DNA of 12,144 nucleotides from Phycisphaerales bacterium. GTDB lineage: Bacteria; Planctomycetota; Phycisphaerae; Phycisphaerales; SM1A02. The position numbers and the translations under genes are program-made. A model generated the notes under the pieces. The model was not told where the DNA came from, searched no databases, and saw only the letters and a program-made list of their open reading frames with translations. Location of the stretch: NCBI GenBank assembly GCA_003520025.1, contig DOVP01000114.1, forward strand, positions 1 to 12,144, in the 5' to 3' direction. This document shows, in pieces, positions 1 to 7,433 of the stretch (positions are counted from its first letter, which is position 1; each line of letters begins with the position of its first letter).

Positions 1-1
1 G

Positions 2-463
2 TATGCCCGTTGGTACAACAATGGCGACAGTTGCGGCGGCGGTAATCCACAGAGCGACATCTTCGAGGTGGAGTTCTCGGTGGATGCTGGCGGGTCATGG
101 GCCAACCTTGAAACCGTCGGCCCATCGGGCGGTGAAGTCAGTGGCGACTGGTACGAGGTTGCCTTCAACCTCGACGATGTCTCCGGCTTCACGCCGACGG
201 CGGAGTTCCGCCTGCGGTTCGTGTGCGGTGATCTGGGCGAAGGTTCGGTCATCGAGGCGGCGGTCGATGCTGTTTCGGTCGAGAAGCCCGATTGCGGTGA
301 TCCGTGCTCTGGCGACCTCGACGGCAGCGGTGATGTCGGCGCGGACGACCTGCTGCAGCTCATCGGCGCGTGGGGTACGCCAGATGGCGATACCAACGGC
401 GATGGAACGACCGACGCCGATGACCTCTTGCTGCTGATCTCCAACTGGGGACCGTGCGCCTGA
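2..463 (+). CDS. C-terminal part of an exported protein with dockerin-like repeats (5' end outside window)
   Basis: The reading frame is open from the left edge and stops at TGA 461-463, so only about 153 C-terminal residues are seen. The first ~95 residues have a beta-rich, jelly-roll look (WYNN, an aspartate-rich strand, DIFEVEFSVDAGGSWANLE, then RLRFVCGDLGEGSVIEAAVD). This resembles the carbohydrate-binding-like domain I recall near the C-terminus of secreted planctomycete peptidases and hydrolases. A cysteine-containing linker (KPDCGDPC) follows, then two calcium-loop repeats and a final GPCA. The catalytic part, if any, lies off the window, so the enzyme class cannot be named. No membrane anchor or sortase motif follows the repeats. 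The gene ends facing ruvC, with a strong hairpin between them. Export is inferred from domain type and cysteines; the signal peptide is not visible. Confidence 0.8.
   Translation, partial: YARWYNNGDSCGGGNPQSDIFEVEFSVDAGGSWANLETVGPSGGEVSGDWYEVAFNLDDVSGFTPTAEFRLRFVCGDLGEGSVIEAAVDAVSVEKPDCGDPCSGDLDGSGDVGADDLLQLIGAWGTPDGDTNGDGTTDADDLLLLISNWGPCA
311..451 (+). repeat. Two tandem dockerin-like calcium-binding repeats in the encoded protein
   Basis: Two 22-residue units, at 311-376 and 386-451, share the pattern G-D-x-[DN]-G-[SD]-G-x-x-x-A-D-D-L-L-x-L-I-x-x-W-G. The spaced Asp/Asn residues match the F-hand calcium loop of type I dockerins. The units are separated by three residues (TPD) and bracketed by cysteines. 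In cellulolytic clostridia such modules dock onto cohesins. In planctomycetes they terminate many exported proteins without an obvious cellulosome, so a sorting or attachment role is only a guess. Confidence 0.8.
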
Positions 464-492
464 GTTCGCTCCTGTTCTGATTTGATTCTTTC

Positions 493-522
493 ACAGGGCC
501 CTCGCTTCGGCGAGGGCCCTGT
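493..522. terminator. Perfect 13-bp hairpin with UUCG loop between convergent genes
   Basis: Bases 493-505 pair perfectly with 510-522 around the tetraloop TTCG closed by C-G, an exceptionally stable loop. It sits 30 bp after the stop of the exported protein and 49 bp after the ruvC stop, the expected place for a bidirectional terminator. Neither side has a proper run of T (TTCTCT on the plus side, GAAAGAATC on the minus side). It may therefore act as a 3' end-stabilising structure, or as a terminator not needing a U-tract, rather than a classical intrinsic terminator. The rest of 464-570 shows nothing else. Confidence 0.7.
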
Positions 523-570
523 TCTCTGAAGGCCCAGTCGACTCGGGCGAAGAACAGATGTCGGTCCTTC

Positions 571-1053
571 CTAGGCGCGTCTTCTCGCTGCCGCAGCAAG
601 AGCGATCGCAAGGGCATCGGCGGTGTCGGGCTGGGTTGGCGGCTCTGGAAGACCGAGCAGCGTGGCGATGGCGTGCTGGACCTGTTCCTTGCTCGCGCGA
701 CCGTTGCCGGTAACGGCCCTCTTGATCTCAGCGGGTGAGAGGTCGTCGATTTCGATGCGCTGCTGCTCAGCGGCAAGCAGCATGACGCCGCGGGCATGTC
801 CCATCTGCATGGCCGTCTGGGCTCGATCGCGGTGGACGAAGACCTGTTCAATGACGACCAGATCCGGCTTCGTGTCCTGCATGAGCGTGGTGAGTTCGTC
901 GTGCAGGTAGGCCAATCGCTCGGGCAGTGGCTTCTTCTGCGGGACGCGAATCACGCCCGCTTCAACAACCGTGCTGGACTGCCCGCCGGCATCGGAATCG
1001 ATGCACCCGTAGCCGGTATACCGAAGTCCGGGATCGATGCCGAGGATGCGCAT
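571..1053 (-). CDS. ruvC: RuvC, crossover junction endodeoxyribonuclease
   Basis: This 160-residue protein is the Holliday-junction resolvase that nicks four-way DNA junctions symmetrically, working with the RuvAB branch-migration motor. The RNase H-like fold signature is complete. Asp7 lies in the opening strand (RILGIDPGL), Glu69 in LVVIEQVFV, and Asp143 and Asp146 in DTADALAIA, matching the four metal-binding acids of E. coli RuvC (Asp7, Glu66, Asp138, Asp141). An 'ERL..LH.EL' helix and the 'P.EIK.AVTGNG.A.K.QV' segment are also typical. The ATG at 1053 is chosen because it gives the canonical MRILGIDPG start; an upstream in-frame ATG at 1134 would add 27 unconserved residues inside the ABC gene. 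The start lies 2 bases after the ATPase stop, so the two are probably cotranscribed and coupled; no clear Shine-Dalgarno is visible. ruvA and ruvB are not in the window. Confidence 0.96.
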   Translation of the reverse strand: MRILGIDPGLRYTGYGCIDSDAGGQSSTVVEAGVIRVPQKKPLPERLAYLHDELTTLMQDTKPDLVVIEQVFVHRDRAQTAMQMGHARGVMLLAAEQQRIEIDDLSPAEIKRAVTGNGRASKEQVQHAIATLLGLPEPPTQPDTADALAIALAAAARRRA

Positions 1054-1055
1054 CT

Positions 1056-1784
1056 TCAGGTGGCCGTAGCGAGCGGTTCTGGGGCCGTGTCGGATTCGAT
1101 CTCGCCGTCCCGAAGGCGGACGATTCGCTGGCATCGCTGGGCCATTTCGTCATCGTGGGTCACCATCATGATTGTTCGGCCTTCGTGGTGGAGTTCGTCC
1201 AGTAGCGACATGATGGTTCCTCCGGTCTCGGTATCGAGGTTGCCCGTTGGCTCGTCGGCAAGCAACAGCGATGGATCGCCAACGAGGGCCCTAGCGATTG
1301 CAACTCGCTGTTGCTGGCCTCCGGAGAGTTGATTGGGTCGGTGTCCCAACCTGTCAGACAACTCCACGCGCTCAAGCACGGCCCGGGCTGTTGCATGTCG
1401 TTCGGCGCTGGGAACGCCCCGGTAGAAGAGCGGTACTTCGACGTTCTCGACGACAGTGAGTTCAGGGATGAGGTTGAACGACTGGAAAATGAAGCCGATC
1501 CTCTGTCCTCGGATGGCACTGAGGGCGGTGTCATCCAGTTGTGACACATCCTCGGCTTCGAGCAGATAGGAGCCCTCTGTCGGCCGATCGAGGCATCCGA
1601 TGATATTCATCAGTGTGCTCTTGCCCGACCCGCTCTGCCCCATGATGCTCACATACTGGCCCCGCGGGATGGTGAGATCGAGCCCACGAAGGGCTGCGAC
1701 AAGTACGCTTCCGTCCGGCCGGCAGTAGGTGCGGTGCAGGTTGCGGATTTCGATGAGCGGGCGATGTGCCGCGGCGGGTTCCAT
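1056..1784 (-). CDS. MacB/LolD-type ABC transporter ATP-binding protein
   Basis: This is a 242-residue cytoplasmic ATPase subunit of an ABC system. Visible motifs are Walker A GQSGSGKST (49-57), Q-loop Gln101 in FIFQSFNLIPELT, signature LSGGQQQR (153-160), Walker B LLLADEP with Glu178, D-loop GNLDTETG, and switch His210 in MMVTHD. The 'IGCLDRPTEG' and 'FNLIPELTVVENVEVPL' stretches are typical of the MacB/LolD/FtsE group, whose members drive mechanotransmission permeases (lipoprotein release, efflux, cell division) rather than solute import. No FtsX/MacB permease gene is adjacent, so the substrate is unknown. The ATG at 1784 is preferred: homology begins near residue 10 (LIEIRNLHRTY), and an in-frame ATG at 1847 would place 21 extra residues over the divergent trpE start. 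A TATCAT hexamer lies 7 nt upstream. Gene ruvC follows 2 bases after the stop. Confidence 0.93.
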   Translation of the reverse strand: MEPAAAHRPLIEIRNLHRTYCRPDGSVLVAALRGLDLTIPRGQYVSIMGQSGSGKSTLMNIIGCLDRPTEGSYLLEAEDVSQLDDTALSAIRGQRIGFIFQSFNLIPELTVVENVEVPLFYRGVPSAERHATARAVLERVELSDRLGHRPNQLSGGQQQRVAIARALVGDPSLLLADEPTGNLDTETGGTIMSLLDELHHEGRTIMMVTHDDEMAQRCQRIVRLRDGEIESDTAPEPLATAT

Positions 1785-1791
1785 GGCGAGG

Positions 1792-1797
1792 ATGATA
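1792..1797 (-). promoter_or_regulatory. Putative -10 element (TATCAT) of the ABC ATPase-ruvC pair
   Basis: Read on the minus strand, TATCAT differs from TATAAT at one position and ends 7 nt before the ATG at 1784. Transcription would then start at or next to the start codon, giving a leaderless mRNA. No -35-like hexamer is seen at 16-18 bp, and the ATG has no Shine-Dalgarno. Confidence 0.4.
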
Positions 1798-1809
1798 GGG
1801 CAGGCGGGG

Positions 1810-1815
1810 TACACT
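1810..1815 (+). promoter_or_regulatory. Putative -10 element (TACACT) of trpE
   Basis: TACACT fits the TAnnnT core and lies 7 nt before the trpE ATG at 1823, again the spacing of a leaderless transcript. The 38-bp divergent gap leaves no room for a leader peptide or attenuator, so trp-operon attenuation of the enterobacterial kind is unlikely here. No -35 match is visible. Confidence 0.4.
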
Positions 1816-1822
1816 GCCCGCG

Positions 1823-3352
1823 ATGGCCGAATCAACCAAGCACGCATTCATGGAGCAGGCGGCGTTGTTCGACCTCGTGCCGGTGAGCCGGCGGGTGCTC
1901 AGTGATCATCTCACGCCCGTGCTGGCCTACCGCCGCCTCGTATCAGGTGACCAGCGGACAGATACGAGTTTCCTGCTCGAGTCGGTCGAGGTCGGTGGCA
2001 CGGTCGGGCGGCACAGCATTGTGGCAGCGAGGCCTGTGCTTGAGGTGACCGCGCGGCGGCAGGAAGTGACATTGCTTGACCACCGAGACGGCTCTTGCCG
2101 CGTCGAGCACCATCCCGATCCGCTCGGGCAGCTTGCGTCGTTGACGTCGGATCTTCGCATTGCGACGGGCTCCGATCAGGTCTTTCGCGGCGGATGGGGC
2201 GGCTGGCTGGCCTATGACTCGGTGCGATGGCTCGAGCCCGAGGCTGTGTCCGAGGACGCGGCGCCTGTTGATGATCGCAGTTTGCCTGACATGCACTTCG
2301 GTCTGTACGACACAGTTGTCGTTTTCGATCATGTAGACAAAACGCTCTCGGTGACCAATTGGGCCGATCTTCGGGGGATTGAACCCAGCGAGGCATGGGA
2401 TCGGGCCCAGCAGCGGTTGGACGAGGTGCTTGCCATGCTTGCGGAGGATTCCGTCACGTTGCCTGCTGGCCGCGTCGAACTCGATGCGGCGCAGACGCGA
2501 GGGCCGGGAACTCCCCAGAGCAGTCGCGAGGAATTCGAGGCTTCAGTCGAGCGGTGCGTCGAGTACATCAAGGCTGGTGATGTCTTTCAGGTTGTTCCGT
2601 CGCAGCGATTCGAGCGGGTGAGCGAAGCGGATCCCTTTGATGTGTACCGCACGCTTCGGGTCGTGAACCCGAGTCCGTACATGATCTACATGCAGTCGCC
2701 CGATGTTGTGCTCGTAGCTTCAAGCCCGGAGATCTTGTGCAGAGTCGTGGGTGACGTCGTGATCAATCGTCCCCTGGCAGGTACCCGCGGGCGAAGTTCT
2801 GACGGTTTGGAGGATGCTCGTCTTGAGGAGGATCTCCTTGCAGATCAGAAGGAGCGGGCGGAGCACTCCATGCTGGTTGATCTTGCTCGCAACGACCTCG
2901 GCACGGTCTGCGTCCCCGGAAGTGTTGCGATCGATCGACTCATGGATGTCGAGCGATACAGCCATGTGATGCACCTCAGTTCTACGGTGACGGGAAGGCT
3001 TGCGGTGGGCAACGACTGCTGGGAAGCCTTGCGACGTTCGCTGCCCGTAGGAACCGTCAGTGGTGCGCCCAAGATCCGCGCCATGCAGATCATCGACGAA
3101 CTTGAACCGGTCCGGCGTGGCCCCTACGCTGGCGGCATTGGCTGCGTGTCGTTCGGAGGAGACATGGATATCGCGATCGCTTTGCGGACGATTGTCATTC
3201 CCGCGGCCACCCCCGGTCCTCCGTGGCGCTATCACCTGCAGGCTGGAGCAGGCGTCGTACTCGACTCGGTGCCGTCGAAGGAGTACGAAGAGACGCTGAA
3301 CAAGGCTGCGGCGCTTGGTCGGGCGATCGATTTGGCGGAGGGATCATCTTGA
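1823..3352 (+). CDS. trpE: Anthranilate synthase component I
   Basis: This 509-residue protein converts chorismate and ammonia (supplied by the glutaminase TrpG) to anthranilate, the first committed step of tryptophan synthesis. The N-terminal domain carries LLES (51-54), part of the tryptophan feedback site, and NPSPYM (282-287) supplies its other half, so feedback inhibition is expected. The chorismate-binding domain has KAGDVFQVVPSQRF (250-263), SSPEILCRV, PLAGTRGR (317-324), the AEHSMLVDLARNDLG block, YSHVMHLSSTVTG, LPVGTVSGAPKIRAM and a GAGVVLDSVPSKEYEET end. Ala319 in the PLAGT motif, where PabB has Lys, argues for TrpE over aminodeoxychorismate synthase. There is no fused TrpG domain and trpG is not nearby. 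ATG 1823 has no good ribosome-binding site; Met10 is a possible alternative start. The stop codon overlaps the start of the next gene, an unusual partner for trpE. Confidence 0.96.
   Translation: MAESTKHAFMEQAALFDLVPVSRRVLSDHLTPVLAYRRLVSGDQRTDTSFLLESVEVGGTVGRHSIVAARPVLEVTARRQEVTLLDHRDGSCRVEHHPDPLGQLASLTSDLRIATGSDQVFRGGWGGWLAYDSVRWLEPEAVSEDAAPVDDRSLPDMHFGLYDTVVVFDHVDKTLSVTNWADLRGIEPSEAWDRAQQRLDEVLAMLAEDSVTLPAGRVELDAAQTRGPGTPQSSREEFEASVERCVEYIKAGDVFQVVPSQRFERVSEADPFDVYRTLRVVNPSPYMIYMQSPDVVLVASSPEILCRVVGDVVINRPLAGTRGRSSDGLEDARLEEDLLADQKERAEHSMLVDLARNDLGTVCVPGSVAIDRLMDVERYSHVMHLSSTVTGRLAVGNDCWEALRRSLPVGTVSGAPKIRAMQIIDELEPVRRGPYAGGIGCVSFGGDMDIAIALRTIVIPAATPGPPWRYHLQAGAGVVLDSVPSKEYEETLNKAAALGRAIDLAEGSS
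3337..3342 (+). promoter_or_regulatory. Shine-Dalgarno that decides a TTG start for the AsmA-like gene
   Basis: GGAGGG lies 6 nt before TTG 3349, whose last two bases are part of the trpE TGA stop (TTGA overlap). The ATG at 3367 is the other candidate, but the bases before it (CCGTCCGTGTTCGC) offer no purine-rich site. The arrangement indicates stop/start translational coupling. Confidence 0.65.
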
Positions 3353-6300
3353 CCGTCCGTGTTCGCATGAAACGCATTTCGCCCATGTGGTCGATGTTGA
3401 TAGGGCTGGCTGCCTTCGTGGTGATCGCGGGGGTGCTCCTTGTATTGTTTGTGTTTCGACCGGTCACGTTTGCCTTCATCGCCGAGTCGCGACTTGCTGA
3501 CGCCATCGGCGGCGATGTACGCATCGATGACATCGAGTGGGTTGGTGATTCCGATGTTTCTCTTCGTGGGGTGTCCGTGTCGGTGCCCGGCATGAGCGGG
3601 CCGGCAGCCGAAGTCATTTATATCGACCACATGACTGTGCAGTGGTCCGGTGGAATTGGCGACTTTCAGATTGATGACGTGCTCGTCCACGAGGCCGTCG
3701 TCAGATTGATGGAGCGTACATCTTGGGATCTGACGCTCGCGGATCTTCGTCCCTCAGGAGATGGTCGGGCGACGTCTCCTCTCGGCGAAGACGGCGGCGA
3801 ACTAGATTTGTTTCCTCGGATCAATCTTGAGTCTGTTCGCATCGAGAGTGGCGCGTTGCTGGACGGCCGATTCGTGCTCAAGGGCCAGGCACGCTTTACC
3901 GGCGAGTTGGTGCCGCTGCTCGACGGATCGGGAGGGCAGTCGTTTGTGATGGACGAAGTGGATGGCGGGACGGCGTCGCTCAGCGGAACCTATCACCCTC
4001 ACGATGACCATCTCTCCGCGACGGCAACGAATATCTCGCTCGACCGGGACTCTCAGCAACTCATTCCGTTCTGGACGATCCGCGAGTCCGCCGAGCAACT
4101 ACAACTCACCGGCAAAATCGATGAACTCATGATCGATCTCAAGCGAGGACGTCCGGACAGAGCATCGATGTGGCTTGACGATGTTTCGATCAAACTCGAT
4201 CCGGCTGTTCTTGGGATTGGGGATCATTTTTGGGAATCATTCCTTGATGGTCGGATCCTCAAGCATGCCGATCCTGTTCCTCCGAGACTCTTCGTGGAGC
4301 AGGGGCTGATTGAGTTCCGCGGTGATGAATTCGAGATCCGTGCCTTGGAGGGGTATGTTGATCCGAAAGGGATTTATGGTGACTCGGTCAGAGTGCCGTA
4401 CCGGGTTGATCTGCTGCTCGCCGAACTCACCGCGGTGGCCGCGCTTGACAATGTCGACGAGATGATGGCTGCGCTGGAGCAGGTTCCGTTCAGCCTTCAT
4501 GTCACCGCCAACGAGGTGAGATTCGACAAAGGTCGGATGGCTGTCGTGCCAGCCGAGGCCGCTCGCATTCTTGAAATGTTTCGTGTTCGTCAGTGTGATT
4601 TTCAAATGGATATGCACTTCGATCGGATCGTCAATGGTGGGCCGGTTGAAGAGGAGGTGCGTTTGGATCTCGGTGGTGGACGCGGCGCTTATGACCGCTT
4701 TCCGTATCCGCTTCATGATCTCCAGGCAGTTATTCAAATTGACGATGATGACATCAAGGTCGCTGCTTTGACTGCGCAGGGAAGCGGGGATTCGTTGGTT
4801 TCGATCACTGGTCGGGTCGAGGCGACGAAGGGCAGGGATCTCGCGGTGCGAATTCAGGCCAGTGACGTACCGCTCGATCGCGTATTGCTCGAGGCGATGC
4901 CGCCTCGGGCCGAGGCGACGCTGCGGGATGTATTCACTCGTGAAAACGTCGATGTGCCCGCTGGCCCCGGCGTGAAGCATCAGATCGTTGATCTTGACTT
5001 GACCGTCAAGCAGAATGATGCCGAGATCCTGACGATCGGCGGCGTGATTCCATTCGACCATCTTGAGATGACTTGGAGCGAGTTCCCGCTCACGCTATTG
5101 CTGGGCAAGGGGCGTCTGCGGTGGGACGAGGATCTGTACATGGAGGGGCCGGATGGCGGGCCGATTGATGTCCGAACTGCGGAAGGTGGCGGACTGGGCA
5201 GTTTCTTCGGCGCCATTCTGGTCCCGCTTGGCGAAGGTCCGGGTGGCGGCTGGATCGAGTTCGATGTGGTTGATGAGCGAATCGACTCGAGTTTGCTTGA
5301 GGCTTTACGTACCGTTTCCAATGGCAGTACGACATCTCTTTCGGTTGGAAAACTGGAGGGTGTTCTGCAGGCCAAAGGCCGTGTGGAGATCGACGGGGAC
5401 GAGATCGGATATGACATCGAAACGAGCATCCGCCGCGGCTCGCTGGAGGTCACCCCCGAACTTGATGAACTGGTGGGACTGCAATTGGCCGGCCCACTTG
5501 GTGGCGGTCACTTGCTCGATCTAGAGGGAAGCGTCAACATCTCCGACGCAGGTATCGAGTTGGTGCCCCTTGCGGTTCGGGCAGTCGGAGCCGACATCGT
5601 GTTGATGGGTACGCCGCGGGATGGGGGCGAACTTCGAGTTGATGCGACAGGACTTCATGTCGGTCGCTGGTTGCTTCCATACTTCCCGGATTCCGTCCGA
5701 GACGAGGTGTCCGATCTCTGGAATGCGTGGGGACCTTGGGGCAGGTTTGACGCGATTGTGCAGCTTGGTGGCGAAGTACTCAAGCCGACTTCGGTTGAAC
5801 TCACCGGACTCGCCATGGAAGTCGACCCAGAGCAGCGAGTGAGCCTTCGAGATGGCAAGATCATGTTCACTGATGATGGTGCATCCTTTCAATCGGTGCT
5901 TCTTGAGATCGCCTCTGAATCGCTTCCGGCGATGCCTGTCGAAGTGCGTGGCCAGATTGCGACCGACGGCAGCGATGCCGAACTGCTCATCGATACGGAT
6001 CGTCTGATGCTCGCGCTTCCGCTTCTGAAGGATGTGCTCATGCTGTTCACTGGGGTCGATGGGGGGCAGGTATGGAAGTCCCTTGCCCCCGCGGGTGAAG
6101 TGAAACTTCAAGCCCAGTGGGAGGCTAATCGGGGCGTGGAATCCTGGCAGATCGAGTTGGAGCCGCGGAAACTTGAGGCAACTTGGCGGGATCGCCGGCT
6201 GGAATTCCGCGATCAGGGTGGAAGTGCGATCTTTCTCCTTCCCGACATGGCTCGGATTGATCGTCTGATCGGTACGGTCGGCGAGGCGGCGATTGATCTG

Positions 6301-7341
6301 ACGGGGCAAATCAGGTGGGAACCGGTGCGAATTGAAGTTGGTGGTGCCTACAACGGTGGGCTTGGCGACGATCTGCTGTTGTCACTTGCCGGCTCTAAGT
6401 GGGAGGAGGTACTCGCCATCATCGAACTCGAGGACGATGGCCAGTCTCTCATCGATCCCCTCAGCATATCGCTTGAGGAAACCGGAGAGGACTGGGATGG
6501 CACGGTTGATGGTCAGATCACGCTGAATGGAGCGGCGGTAACAACCGGACTGCGGTTGGAGAATGTTCACGCGGACATCAACTCCAAGATCACGCTTGCC
6601 TCTGGAGATGCGAATGTCGATCTTCGAGTAGGCCGTGCCTCAGCCACCGTTCGAGATGCGTTTGTATCGAACATTTCGGGCACCATCAAGAGCGACCCGG
6701 CAGATGATGCGCCGGGGCGTATTCGAATCGGCGAGTTGACGGGCGATCTCGGTGGTGGTCGTTTGGTCGTATCCGGCCAGGCCGGAGGCGTCGACGGCGA
6801 GTGGTCCTCCGTAGTATTGCTCGCAAATGCGAGATTGGCCCAGTTGTTTCCCGCCGCAGAGAAACCAGACAAGCCGCCCTCGACCGGAGAGGTTGACGCC
6901 ACGTTGCACTTGCGGGGCCGAGCCGGTGCTTCAGAAGAGACTACGGGTGTGGGCGTATTCCGAGTGACGGAGGGACACCTGCAGACGCTTCCAGCAATCG
7001 TGGCGATTCAGCAGGTCCTGCACCTCTCCTCGCCGGTGGTGGGTGCGATCTCCTTTGTCGATGTCGATTTCTTCCTTCATGGTGGGCAGGCCACCCTTGA
7101 GCACATCGTGCTGGCCAGTGGCCCGTTCGGCGAGGGCGGGTTCAGTTTGCGGGGCAAGGGGATTCTTGATCTCGAGACCATGGATGTCCGGGCGCAACTC
7201 AAACCGCGGGGTGCTTGGCCAATCGTGCGAGATATCATTGGTGCAGTGCAAGACCAGTTCTACGAAATTTCAATGGAGGGCCCGGTGGGGGATCCCGAGG
7301 TCGGGGTGGTCGCGTTTCCGGGGCTGAGCCGAGGGGATTAG
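3349..7341 (+). CDS. Large AsmA/TamB-like membrane-anchored envelope protein
   Basis: The protein has about 1330 residues from TTG 3349 (1324 from ATG 3367). A short basic N-terminus (RVRMKR) precedes one membrane segment (about 15-36: MLIGLAAFVVIAGVLLVLFV), followed directly by a long periplasmic body. The body is dominated by short alternating polar and hydrophobic beta-strands with recurrent 'V.L.G....' and 'G..I.L.G' patterns. The start of the body (ADAIGGDVRIDDIEWVGDSD.SLRGVSV) and the end (FRVTEGHLQTLPAIVAIQQVLHL from residue 1204, then a strand-rich stretch and a QLKP repeat) resemble AsmA/YhdP/TamB family ends. These proteins are thought to form long beta-grooves that move phospholipids between inner and outer membranes. 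Assignment to the superfamily rests on architecture and is fairly secure; subfamily and substrate are unknown. The gene is open throughout, with no sign of frameshift. It is coupled to trpE and followed by a 92-bp gap. Confidence 0.75.
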   Translation: MTVRVRMKRISPMWSMLIGLAAFVVIAGVLLVLFVFRPVTFAFIAESRLADAIGGDVRIDDIEWVGDSDVSLRGVSVSVPGMSGPAAEVIYIDHMTVQWSGGIGDFQIDDVLVHEAVVRLMERTSWDLTLADLRPSGDGRATSPLGEDGGELDLFPRINLESVRIESGALLDGRFVLKGQARFTGELVPLLDGSGGQSFVMDEVDGGTASLSGTYHPHDDHLSATATNISLDRDSQQLIPFWTIRESAEQLQLTGKIDELMIDLKRGRPDRASMWLDDVSIKLDPAVLGIGDHFWESFLDGRILKHADPVPPRLFVEQGLIEFRGDEFEIRALEGYVDPKGIYGDSVRVPYRVDLLLAELTAVAALDNVDEMMAALEQVPFSLHVTANEVRFDKGRMAVVPAEAARILEMFRVRQCDFQMDMHFDRIVNGGPVEEEVRLDLGGGRGAYDRFPYPLHDLQAVIQIDDDDIKVAALTAQGSGDSLVSITGRVEATKGRDLAVRIQASDVPLDRVLLEAMPPRAEATLRDVFTRENVDVPAGPGVKHQIVDLDLTVKQNDAEILTIGGVIPFDHLEMTWSEFPLTLLLGKGRLRWDEDLYMEGPDGGPIDVRTAEGGGLGSFFGAILVPLGEGPGGGWIEFDVVDERIDSSLLEALRTVSNGSTTSLSVGKLEGVLQAKGRVEIDGDEIGYDIETSIRRGSLEVTPELDELVGLQLAGPLGGGHLLDLEGSVNISDAGIELVPLAVRAVGADIVLMGTPRDGGELRVDATGLHVGRWLLPYFPDSVRDEVSDLWNAWGPWGRFDAIVQLGGEVLKPTSVELTGLAMEVDPEQRVSLRDGKIMFTDDGASFQSVLLEIASESLPAMPVEVRGQIATDGSDAELLIDTDRLMLALPLLKDVLMLFTGVDGGQVWKSLAPAGEVKLQAQWEANRGVESWQIELEPRKLEATWRDRRLEFRDQGGSAIFLLPDMARIDRLIGTVGEAAIDLTGQIRWEPVRIEVGGAYNGGLGDDLLLSLAGSKWEEVLAIIELEDDGQSLIDPLSISLEETGEDWDGTVDGQITLNGAAVTTGLRLENVHADINSKITLASGDANVDLRVGRASATVRDAFVSNISGTIKSDPADDAPGRIRIGELTGDLGGGRLVVSGQAGGVDGEWSSVVLLANARLAQLFPAAEKPDKPPSTGEVDATLHLRGRAGASEETTGVGVFRVTEGHLQTLPAIVAIQQVLHLSSPVVGAISFVDVDFFLHGGQATLEHIVLASGPFGEGGFSLRGKGILDLETMDVRAQLKPRGAWPIVRDIIGAVQDQFYEISMEGPVGDPEVGVVAFPGLSRGD

Positions 7342-7361
7342 GAGCCGCTCAGAAGCTGTTG

Positions 7362-7404
7362 AGGCACCCACTATCGGTGGTGTGAACCCCTCCGCGTGGT
7401 GCCT
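7362..7404 (+). other. Interrupted inverted repeat in the gap after the AsmA-like gene
   Basis: AGGCACC (7362-7368) is the exact reverse complement of GGTGCCT (7398-7404), with a 29-nt loop. The loop contains a competing small stem, CCAC 7368-7371 with GTGG 7377-7380. No T-run follows, so this is a poor terminator. It lies just upstream of a TACAAT hexamer and could equally be an operator or chance. Confidence 0.25.
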
Positions 7405-7417
7405 GACCCCCTTGGGC

Positions 7418-7423
7418 TACAAT
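7418..7423 (+). promoter_or_regulatory. Putative -10 element (TACAAT) of the LOG-lipoprotein-pssA-gltX string
   Basis: TACAAT has one mismatch to TATAAT and ends 10 nt before ATG 7434, predicting a 5' leader of about 4 nt. It is the only promoter-like sequence in the 92-bp gap after the AsmA-like gene. No -35 hexamer is recognisable at the usual distance. An in-frame ATG at 7422 overlaps it and would be excluded from such a transcript. Confidence 0.45.
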
Positions 7424-7433
7424 GGGGTGCTCT

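Noticed and set aside
3..437. Plus-strand frame of 144 codons overlapping the exported protein
   Set aside because: It is Arg/Ser-rich and out of frame with the dockerin-encoding frame, which has clear repeats and an orderly stop.
796..1332. Plus-strand open frame of 178 codons across the ruvC/ABC junction
   Set aside because: It spans two well-supported minus-strand genes, and its low-complexity Ser/Arg-rich end is the mirror of the ABC signature region.
4237..5061. Minus-strand open frame of 274 codons inside the AsmA-like gene
   Set aside because: It lies wholly antisense to a convincing beta-rich coding sequence, has no recognisable motif or start signal, and its composition (many His, Arg, Asn, Ile) is that of a codon-bias shadow.
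5521..6309. Minus-strand open frame of 262 codons inside the AsmA-like gene
   Set aside because: Same reasons: fully antisense, no domain, His/Arg/Pro-rich shadow composition in GC-rich DNA.
7422..7433. Upstream in-frame ATG for the LOG-family gene
   Set aside because: It falls inside the TACAAT hexamer and adds only four residues; ATG 7434 fits the predicted transcript.
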